5,827 bases of DNA from Solirubrobacteraceae bacterium (lineage in GTDB: Bacteria; Actinomycetota; Thermoleophilia; Solirubrobacterales; Solirubrobacteraceae), in assembly GCA_016462625.1 (NCBI GenBank), contig JAEMSV010000180.1, forward strand, positions 1 to 5,827, in the 5' to 3' direction. Numbering within the stretch: position 1 is the first letter of the stretch; every line of letters starts with the position of its first letter. The notes under the pieces are model-generated. The model had not been told where the DNA came from, made no database searches, and saw only the letters and a program-made list of their open reading frames with translations. Shown piece by piece: positions 1-5,203 of this stretch. Both the position numbers and the translations under genes were made by a program.

Positions 1-2
1 CC

Positions 3-563
3 GCGGTCATCTCGTCGGCCGTGCGCCGCGCGAGCATGGAGCACCGGACCGCCGCAGTGATCGACCCGCTCACGGGGATGCTCAACCGCACCGCCCTGGA
101 GACCCGCGCCACCGAGCTGCGCCACCAGTCCTCGCAGACCGGCGAGCGCGTCGGGATGCTGGTGCTCGACCTCGACCACTTCAAGCACGTCAACGACACC
201 TACGGCCACGCGATCGGCGACCAGGTCCTGCAGGAGACGGCGTACCGGCTGCGCAAGCGCCTTCGCGCGTTCGACCTGGCCTACCGGGTCGGCGGCGAGG
301 AGTTCGTCATCTTGCTGCCGGGCGCCGACACGCCCCACGCCGAGGGCATCGCCGAGGAGCTGCGCTGCGCGGTCCGCGCCGAACCGGTCGCCGGCGTCGA
401 CGTGACCGTGTCGGTGGGTGTCGCGATCTCCGAGACGGACCGGCCCTTCTCCTTCGAGCAGGTCTTCGACGCCGCCGACGAGGCGCTCTACGCCGCGAAG
501 GACGCCGGTCGCGACCGGGTCTGCGTGGCGGGGCAGCCCGTTGCCGGACTCGTCGCCGCCTGA
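3..563 (+). CDS. Diguanylate cyclase, GGDEF domain (5' partial, copy 1)
   Basis: This is the C-terminal 186 residues of a GGDEF protein that condenses two GTP into c-di-GMP. The reading frame is open to the left edge, so the true start and any sensor domain lie outside the window. Visible hallmarks are DPLTGMLNR at the domain start, the metal-binding DLDHFK (nt 168-185), a YGHAIGD segment, and the active-site loop GGEEF (nt 291-305). An intact inhibitory I-site, RAFD (nt 264-275), sits exactly five residues before GGEEF, so product feedback inhibition is expected. The in-frame GTG at 21 is probably internal: residues before it (ending SSAV) align with SAV in the downstream paralogue just after its last membrane helix, so a membrane sensor upstream is likely. 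The second copy follows 120 nt later on the same strand. Catalytic assignment is secure from motifs; the signal sensed is unknown. Confidence 0.93.
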   Translation, partial: AVISSAVRRASMEHRTAAVIDPLTGMLNRTALETRATELRHQSSQTGERVGMLVLDLDHFKHVNDTYGHAIGDQVLQETAYRLRKRLRAFDLAYRVGGEEFVILLPGADTPHAEGIAEELRCAVRAEPVAGVDVTVSVGVAISETDRPFSFEQVFDAADEALYAAKDAGRDRVCVAGQPVAGLVAA

Positions 564-566
564 CGC

Positions 567-608
567 CGCGTCCGATCGAACCCCGGAATTGGGGGTGCTT
601 CGGACGCG
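567..608 (+). terminator. Interrupted hairpin after first cyclase gene, possible terminator
   Basis: Starting 4 nt after the TGA stop, nt 567-575 pair perfectly with 600-608 (9 bp). Inside this, ACCCC (580-584) pairs with GGGGT (592-596) around a 7-nt loop, with a small internal loop (576-579 opposite 597-599). The 14 pairs are mostly G-C. No T-run follows, so it is not a classical intrinsic terminator. It could be a GC-type terminator, an mRNA 3' end stabiliser, or an attenuator between the two cyclase genes. The structure is seen directly; the role is inferred from its position. Confidence 0.45.
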
Positions 609-683
609 CTCCGGGCGCTGACCGTCCGTGCGTCCTGGGACCGATCAAGTCGCGCCGAGCCCGAGCCGACCGACATCGAGACC

Positions 684-1772
684 ATGTCCCTGTTGTCTCG
701 CTTCATCTGCCGTGACGAGGAAGAACGCGCCTGGCTGCTCGACATGCATGCCCGCCTCGTGCCCGTCTCCTGGGCGGCGATCGCGGTCGTCACCGTCCTG
801 ATGACGGCGTGCATCCAGTACGTCGAGCTCACCAGCTTTCCCGCCATGTCCGCAGGCATCGCCGCCCTGATCATCGGGGACCTGGTCACGCGGCGCACGC
901 GGCGCCTGGAGCCGCTGGTGATCTGCTGGTTCATCGCGGTGACCGGCATCGGCCTCTCGGTGCTGCTCACGGCGCTGAAGATCCCGCTCGACGGCTCGAC
1001 CATCGCCGTCGGCATGACCATCCTGCTGTGGCCGCTCGCGCTCGCGTGCGGCGGCTTCCCCAGCCGGGTCGTCGTCGCGTGCACGGCATACGCCTGCCTG
1101 TGGCTCGTGGTCCCCGCGCTCGTGTTCTGGCTGCCGGCGATGGCGGCCCACCCGACGCTGCTCGTCACGCCGCTCGCCACGATGATCACCGTCCCGATCA
1201 TCACATCGGCCGTGCGGCAGGCCAGCGTCGAGCACCGTGCTGCGGCCGTCGTCGACCCGCTGACCGGCATGCTCAACCGCGCCGCGCTGACCTCCCGCGC
1301 GGCCGAGCTCGAGCACCAGTCCGAGCTGACGGGCGAGGGCGTCGGCGTCCTGGTCATGGACCTCGATCACTTCAAGGCCGTCAACGACACCCACGGCCAC
1401 GCGGCGGGGGACCTCGTCCTCCAGGAGATCGCGTACCGGCTGCGCAAGCAGCTCAGCGCCTTCGAGATGTCCTACCGCCTCGGCGGCGAGGAGTTCCTCG
1501 TGCTGCTGCCGGGCGCCACGCCGGAGCGGGCACAGGCGATCGTGAGCCGGCTCTGGGCGTCCGTCCGCAGCCAGCCGATCGCGGGCCTGCCGATCACCGC
1601 GTCGTTCGGCGTCGCGGTCTCCCCCGCGGGCGACACCTTCGATTTCGACGAGACGTTCCGCGCCGCCGACGCCGCGTTGTACGAGGCGAAGGCCGCCGGC
1701 CGCGACCGGATCGCCGTCGGCGAGCTGGCGCCGGACGGCTCCGCCGCACCGCGCACGCTGCGCGCCGCGTAG
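684..1772 (+). CDS. Membrane-anchored diguanylate cyclase (copy 2, I-site lost)
   Basis: A complete 362-residue protein predicted to make c-di-GMP at the inner face of the membrane. A short charged N-terminus is followed by about six hydrophobic segments (roughly residues 28-47, 52-68, 77-97, 106-123, 129-150, 157-177). I do not recognise these as a named sensor domain. An even number of helices places both ends in the cytoplasm. A short linker (EHRAAAVVD) leads to the GGDEF domain from about residue 191: DPLTGMLNR (191-199), DLDHFK with D226 as metal ligand, GHAAGD (238-243), and active site GGEEF (267-271). The I-site position reads SAFE (258-261) instead of RxxD, so c-di-GMP feedback binding is probably lost. 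The GGDEF domain is closely similar along its whole length to the copy just upstream, indicating a tandem duplication. The ATG at 684 gives a sensible cytoplasmic N-terminus, although the Shine-Dalgarno is weak. No EAL or HD-GYP domain is attached. Confidence 0.93.
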   Translation: MSLLSRFICRDEEERAWLLDMHARLVPVSWAAIAVVTVLMTACIQYVELTSFPAMSAGIAALIIGDLVTRRTRRLEPLVICWFIAVTGIGLSVLLTALKIPLDGSTIAVGMTILLWPLALACGGFPSRVVVACTAYACLWLVVPALVFWLPAMAAHPTLLVTPLATMITVPIITSAVRQASVEHRAAAVVDPLTGMLNRAALTSRAAELEHQSELTGEGVGVLVMDLDHFKAVNDTHGHAAGDLVLQEIAYRLRKQLSAFEMSYRLGGEEFLVLLPGATPERAQAIVSRLWASVRSQPIAGLPITASFGVAVSPAGDTFDFDETFRAADAALYEAKAAGRDRIAVGELAPDGSAAPRTLRAA

Positions 1773-1795
1773 CGCCCCGCGAGCAGAACTGGCAC

Positions 1796-1811
1796 TATCT
1801 GTTGTCAGATA
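1796..1811. promoter_or_regulatory. Inverted repeat TATCTG-N4-CAGATA at start codon, candidate operator
   Basis: TATCTG (1796-1801) and CAGATA (1806-1811) are perfect 6-bp inverted copies separated by TTGT. The second arm includes the A of the ATG start codon at 1811. The repeat is an unusually AT-rich patch in a very GC-rich window and sits in the only 38 nt available upstream of the three-gene cluster. It could be a repressor operator. In RNA it could form a hairpin with a UUGU loop that partly covers the start codon. No convincing -35/-10 pair or strong Shine-Dalgarno is visible beside it. The repeat is certain; the function is inferred. Confidence 0.4.
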
Positions 1812-3025
1812 TGTCCGCGCAGCCTGCCATCACGCCCGATTTCAAGCCTTCGCGCCTCGGCGACGTCGAGGCCGCGAAGCGCCACCACGATCCGGCGCTC
1901 GTCGACCGCATCATCGCGGCGACGTACGCGTCCGACGATCCCGCCGACGCCCTCGTCGCGCGCTTCTCGCAGCTCCCCGGCGGCGCCGGCTGGCGCATGC
2001 TCGACACGGCGCTGAGTCACGGCATCGACGCGGTGGACGACGCGCCGGCCGAGCTGGCACCGGTCCTGGCCGGCGCAGTGACCACCCCCGACTGGGTGGA
2101 CCTCGACCTCGTCGACAAGGGCACCGTCGCGTGGTGGCGCGTGGGCGGCCCCCTCCAGCTCCTCGCGCTGACGAGCGGCTCCCTGGCCTACGGGTACAGC
2201 ACGAGCTTCGCCCGCCCGTTGCTGATGACGGGCCGCCTCAAGCAGATGGCGCCGCGCCGCCTCGGCGAGACCGCCAACTGGGTCGTCACCGCGACCCGCC
2301 CGGGCGGCCTGCGCCCCGGCGCGAAGGGTCTGCACGACACGGTCCGCATCCGGCTCGTCCACGCGCTGGTGCGCAAGCACCTCCTGTCGACCGGCGAGTG
2401 GGACGTCCCCAACTGGGGCGTGCCGATGAGCATCGCCGACACGATGGCGACCGGCACGATCGGCTTCTTCCTGTACCCGGTCCGGGGCCTCCAGGACTTC
2501 GGCGTCCGCTTCAGCAACGACGAGCTCGAGGCGATCACGCACCTGTGGATGTACATCAACTTCCTCATGGGCGTCCCGCGCGAGGAGCTGCCGACCTCGT
2601 TCGCCGAGGCCGAGGCGTGGGGCGATGCCGCCTCTGAGCTCGAGGACGTCGACATCGAGGACGCGCACCTGCTCGTCGACTCGCTGCTGTTCGACGGCCT
2701 GGCCTACGACCGCGTGCTGCCCAAGCCGATCGCGCAGGCCGCGCGCGTGAGCGTCGGCCACGGCATGGCGGCCGTCGCCCGGCACTGGATGGGCGACCCG
2801 CTGGCGGACGATCTGCGGATCCCGAACACGCAGATGCGGCGGATCATCCCCGTCCTGCGCGCGCTCATCTCGTTCCGCGAGCGCATGCGGGCCGCCGGGC
2901 TGGCGCCGAGCGATGAACGGGTCGTCGCCTTCGAGATGTGGGCCGGCGATCGCGTGATGAAGCTCGCCGGGACCAAGCCGGCGATCAACCCCACCGACGC
3001 CGCGAAGAAGCCCGCCCTAGCCTGA
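1811..3025 (+). CDS. DUF2236 / MpaB-type oxygenase family protein
   Basis: A 404-residue protein of the DUF2236 family (Pfam ER-bound oxygenase mpaB/mpaB'/rubber oxygenase Lcp). Characterised members are b-type haem enzymes, such as latex clearing protein, which cleaves polyisoprene, and fungal MpaB, which cleaves a prenyl chain. Family-like blocks are: WVDLDLVDKGTVAWWRVGG (95-113), a GSLAYGYSTSFARPLLMTGRL stretch ending at R142, PGGLRPGAKGL (164-174), and the Arg/His helix RIRLVHALVR (179-188). H184 is my candidate haem ligand, by analogy with the Lcp histidine. WGVPMSIADTMATGTIGFF (202-220) and LWMYINFLMGVP (245-256) follow. There is no signal peptide or twin-arginine leader, unlike secreted Lcp, so it should be cytoplasmic and act on a small or membrane lipid substrate. 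ATG 1811 is chosen because upstream in-frame sequence overlaps the cyclase gene; TTG at 1802 is an alternative. It ends 6 nt before the glycerate kinase gene. Family is sure; substrate is unknown. Confidence 0.85.
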   Translation: MSAQPAITPDFKPSRLGDVEAAKRHHDPALVDRIIAATYASDDPADALVARFSQLPGGAGWRMLDTALSHGIDAVDDAPAELAPVLAGAVTTPDWVDLDLVDKGTVAWWRVGGPLQLLALTSGSLAYGYSTSFARPLLMTGRLKQMAPRRLGETANWVVTATRPGGLRPGAKGLHDTVRIRLVHALVRKHLLSTGEWDVPNWGVPMSIADTMATGTIGFFLYPVRGLQDFGVRFSNDELEAITHLWMYINFLMGVPREELPTSFAEAEAWGDAASELEDVDIEDAHLLVDSLLFDGLAYDRVLPKPIAQAARVSVGHGMAAVARHWMGDPLADDLRIPNTQMRRIIPVLRALISFRERMRAAGLAPSDERVVAFEMWAGDRVMKLAGTKPAINPTDAAKKPALA

Positions 3026-3031
3026 CGGGCG

Positions 3032-4012
3032 GTGTCCCGCCCCGTCCTCGTCGCCCCTGACGCCTTCAAGGGCACCTTCTCCGCGGCCAAGGTCGCGGGC
3101 GCGATCGGGCGAGGGCTCGAGCGCGCAGGCCTCGAGGCCGACCTGTGTCCCGTCGCCGACGGCGGCGAGGGCACGCTCGCGGTGCTGGTCACCGCGCTCG
3201 GCGGGGAGACGGCGGGCGCGCGTGCCCGCGATCCGCTGGGCCGTGAGGTCGCGGCCGGGTTCGCGCTGATCGAGGACGGCGGAACCGCGATCGTCGAGGT
3301 CGCCGAGGCGAGCGGGTTCTCCCGGGTCGCCCCCGAGGAGCGGGACGTCATGGCGGCGACCACGCACGGGACCGGAGAGCTCATCCTGGCCGCCGTCGAC
3401 GCGGGTGCCGCGGTCGTACTCGTGGCGGCCGGCGGATCGGCGACGAGCGACGGCGGGGCCGGCGCGATCGAGGCGATCCAAGCCTCGGGCGGGCTGCGCG
3501 GCACGAAGCTCGTCGTGCTCTGTGACGTGCGCATCCCGTGGGAGGAGGCGCCGGCGCGGTTCGGCCCGCAGAAGGGCGCGACGCCCGAGCAGGTCCGCGA
3601 GCTCGAGGCCCGGCTGCGCGCGCAGGCGAAGACGCTGCCGAAGGACCCGACGGGCGTGCCGATGACCGGCGCGGCGGGCGGGTTGAGCGGCGGGCTGTGG
3701 GCCGCGTTCGATGCCGCCCTCGAACCCGGGGCGCCGTTCGTGCTCGGAACGCTGGAGACCGACACACGGATGCGGGCGGCGCGTGCCGTCATCGTCGGAG
3801 AGGGCCGGCTGGACCGCACGTCGCTGCAGGGCAAGGTCACCGGAGAGCTCGCCACCCGCGCGCGCCAGGCCGGGGTTCCGTGCCACGCGATCGTCGGGCA
3901 GAACGCGCTCGACCTCATGGACGGCCGCATCCTCGACCTGCAGGAGATCGTGCAGGCGACCACGCTGGACGAGCTTGAACGCGCGGGCGAGGCCCTCGCT
4001 GAGAAGCTGTAG
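3032..4012 (+). CDS. Glycerate kinase, short GlxK/GarK-family form
   Basis: A 326-residue cytosolic kinase that phosphorylates D-glycerate with ATP. The GlxK/GarK family normally yields 2-phosphoglycerate, feeding lower glycolysis from glyoxylate, tartronate or serine breakdown. Family motifs in order are APDAFKGT (8-15), PVADGGEGT (40-48), DPLG (67-70), THGTGELI (111-118), the glycine-rich GGSATSDGGAG (134-144), CDV (164-166), FGPQKGAT (177-184), GAAGGLSGGL (213-222) and VGEGRLDRTSLQGK (255-268). The usual length is about 370-380 residues. Most of the shortfall lies between GGAG (141-144) and CDV (164-166), and the usual NPLxGxxGAA before FGPQKGA is replaced by RIPWEEAPAR. Despite this, all main binding motifs are present, so it is probably active. 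GTG 3032 is the start, 6 nt after the preceding stop; it places the first beta strand (PVLVAPD) right at the N-terminus, as in relatives. The Shine-Dalgarno is weak, which fits translation following the upstream gene. Confidence 0.92.
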   Translation: MSRPVLVAPDAFKGTFSAAKVAGAIGRGLERAGLEADLCPVADGGEGTLAVLVTALGGETAGARARDPLGREVAAGFALIEDGGTAIVEVAEASGFSRVAPEERDVMAATTHGTGELILAAVDAGAAVVLVAAGGSATSDGGAGAIEAIQASGGLRGTKLVVLCDVRIPWEEAPARFGPQKGATPEQVRELEARLRAQAKTLPKDPTGVPMTGAAGGLSGGLWAAFDAALEPGAPFVLGTLETDTRMRAARAVIVGEGRLDRTSLQGKVTGELATRARQAGVPCHAIVGQNALDLMDGRILDLQEIVQATTLDELERAGEALAEKL

Positions 4013-4014
4013 GA
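4011..4014 (+). promoter_or_regulatory. Weak Shine-Dalgarno AGGA for the GpsA-like gene
   Basis: AGGA overlaps the TAG stop of the glycerate kinase gene and lies 3 nt before GTG 4018. The spacing is shorter than usual; GAGAAG at 4001-4006 is a second possibility at 11 nt. Either supports GTG 4018 as the start and suggests translational coupling across the 5-nt gap. Confidence 0.35.
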
Positions 4015-4017
4015 CTC

Positions 4018-5118
4018 GTGCCCGCCCCCGCTCGCACCACCCTGCCCATCCCGCCCCAGCTCGCACGCCGCGCCGTCGTCGTCGGCGCGGGGTCGTTCGG
4101 CACCGCCGTCGCGGTGCTGCTCTCGCGCGGCGGCCTGCGCACCACCTTGCAGACCCGCACGGCCGCACAGGCCGAGCAGCTCATCGCCGACGGCGAGAAC
4201 CGGGTCTACCTGCCGGGCGTCGAGCTGCCCTCGACGCTGCGGATCGAGCACAGCGACGTCGGCCTCGCCCGCGCGGACTACGTCTTCCTCGGCGTGCCGT
4301 CGGCCGGGCTGCGCGGCGTCATCGCCGAGCTCCCGGAGCGCGGGCTGCGCAACAAGACGCCGGTCGTCTCCCTCTCGAAGGGGCTGGTGGGCCCGGAGGG
4401 CGCGCCGCCGACGCTCGTCCTGCGCGAGCAGTTCGGCGCGCAGCGGGTGGCGTGCATCGGCGGGCCGTCGCACGCGCAGGAGATGGTCACCGAGGGCGCG
4501 GGACTCGTCGCGGCCTCGGCGAACGAGGGGCTTGCCTCGACGATCGCGCAGGTGTTCATCCGCGCGGGGGTCGTGTGCGAGGAGTCCAACGACCCGATCG
4601 GGGTCGAGCTGTCGGGCGCCGCGAAGAATGCCGCGGCGCTCGCGGCGGGCGCCACACAGGCCCAGGGCCTGAACGCGGCGGGCGCCGCTGCGGGGCACAT
4701 CTTCGCCGAGGTCTGGCGGTTCGCGGCCGAGCAGGGCGCCCGGCCGGAATCGATGGTCGGCCTGGCGGGCACCGGCGACCTGGTCGCGACCGTGCTGGCG
4801 CCGAACAGCCGCAATCGCCGCGCGGGCGAGCTGCTCGCCGCCGGCGTGCCGGGTACCGAGATCCCTGAGCGGGTGGGGCAGGCGGTCGAGTCGCTGGAGA
4901 GCGTGCCGCTCCTCGCGCGGGCGCTGCAGCGCGCCGGGGTCGAAGCTCCCGTGACCAGCGGCCTCGCCCGGCTCATCAGCGGCGACCTGCCGCTGGACGA
5001 GTGGGTCGCGCTCGTGCGCACGACGGTGCCTCCGCGGGCCCGCTGGCTCGAGCGCCGGGCGGGCTTCTGGGCGCGGATGCGCGCGCGGTTCCGGCGCGGT
5101 CGCGACGTGCAGGAATAG
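4018..5118 (+). CDS. gpsA: GpsA-type NAD(P)-dependent glycerol-3-phosphate dehydrogenase, divergent
   Basis: A 366-residue enzyme expected to reduce dihydroxyacetone phosphate to sn-glycerol 3-phosphate for phospholipid synthesis. It has an N-terminal Rossmann fold with GAGSFGTA (23-30) and a C-terminal helical catalytic domain. Retained hallmarks are SKGL with the catalytic-type lysine K121, GPSHAQEM (149-156, the GPTFAKE equivalent), K203/N204 in SGAAKN, GTGDLVAT with D254 and T258, and NSRNRR (263-268). Two things are odd. The segment that is normally DG..G.N..AA..TRG reads QAQGLNAAGAAAGHIF (214-229), about two residues shorter and without the TRG arginine. The C-terminus (340-362) carries ten arginines plus W343, F350, W351 and F358. 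About 18 residues precede the Rossmann strand, longer than usual, but only GTG 4018 gives a reasonable start. It is the last gene of the cluster. A GpsA paralogue with altered substrate is possible; opine dehydrogenase and ketopantoate reductase fit the motifs less well. Confidence 0.87.
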   Translation: MPAPARTTLPIPPQLARRAVVVGAGSFGTAVAVLLSRGGLRTTLQTRTAAQAEQLIADGENRVYLPGVELPSTLRIEHSDVGLARADYVFLGVPSAGLRGVIAELPERGLRNKTPVVSLSKGLVGPEGAPPTLVLREQFGAQRVACIGGPSHAQEMVTEGAGLVAASANEGLASTIAQVFIRAGVVCEESNDPIGVELSGAAKNAAALAAGATQAQGLNAAGAAAGHIFAEVWRFAAEQGARPESMVGLAGTGDLVATVLAPNSRNRRAGELLAAGVPGTEIPERVGQAVESLESVPLLARALQRAGVEAPVTSGLARLISGDLPLDEWVALVRTTVPPRARWLERRAGFWARMRARFRRGRDVQE

Positions 5119-5128
5119 CCCATCAAGC

Positions 5129-5161
5129 TTCGCGAAAGGGCGTAGTTCGGGTACCCTAACT
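5129..5161 (+). promoter_or_regulatory. Palindromic upstream region, candidate promoter/operator
   Basis: The 85-nt gap 5119-5203 contains TTCGCGAA (5129-5136, perfect 8-bp palindrome) and AGTTCGGGTACCCTAACT (5144-5161). The latter is an 18-bp palindrome with one mismatched pair (C5148/T5157), centred on a perfect GGGTACCC. TACCCT (5152-5157) fits a loose TAnnnT -10 element, and 17 nt upstream of it 5129-5134 is a poor -35 match. A promoter here would start transcription near 5164, about 40 nt before GTG 5204. The palindromes are seen directly; promoter and operator roles are guesses from position. Confidence 0.35.
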
Positions 5162-5169
5162 CGGAGTGC

Positions 5170-5185
5170 CCGTCACGGATGACGG
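5170..5185 (+). other. Small hairpin in presumed 5' leader
   Basis: CCGTCA (5170-5175) pairs with TGACGG (5180-5185) around a CGGA loop, ending 18 nt before the GTG at 5204. It could sit in the leader of the secreted-protein gene and influence translation. Six base pairs in a GC-rich region can arise by chance. Confidence 0.25.
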
Positions 5186-5203
5186 CGGGCAGCACCCGCG
5201 CTC

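Larger units (their letters stand above)
1811..5118 (+). other. Predicted operon: DUF2236 oxygenase - glycerate kinase - GpsA-like
   Basis: Three same-strand genes are separated by only 6 nt (3026-3031) and 5 nt (4013-4017), too little for independent promoters in the ordinary sense, so they are probably cotranscribed. The cluster is bounded on the left by the 38-nt gap carrying the inverted repeat and on the right by an 85-nt gap. No clear terminator hairpin with a T-run follows the third gene. Cotranscription is inferred from spacing only. Confidence 0.65.

Noticed and set aside
632..641. Short inverted repeat GTCC-TG-GGAC upstream of the second cyclase
   Set aside because: Four-base arms in GC-rich DNA are expected by chance, and no promoter elements line up with it.
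564..683. Possible c-di-GMP riboswitch between the cyclase genes
   Set aside because: No GEMM-type conserved core is visible; only a plain interrupted hairpin was found.
488..1400. Minus-strand open frames opposite the second cyclase (488-1357, 645-1400)
   Set aside because: They are antisense to a motif-rich gene, have biased composition and no recognisable domain.
1790..1806. TGGCAC...TTGT resembling a sigma-54 -24/-12 promoter
   Set aside because: Spacing is off by one base, the -12 GC is missing, and high-GC actinobacteria generally lack sigma-54. The inverted repeat explains the pattern better.
809..1810. Upstream extension of the DUF2236 frame to 809
   Set aside because: The extension is His/Arg/Pro-rich out-of-frame sequence within the cyclase gene. 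Family similarity starts only after ATG 1811.
2704..4698. 664-codon open frame on the minus strand
   Set aside because: It lies antisense to the DUF2236, glycerate kinase and gpsA genes. Its translation is Arg/Ala/Ser/Pro-rich without family motifs, a typical GC-bias shadow.
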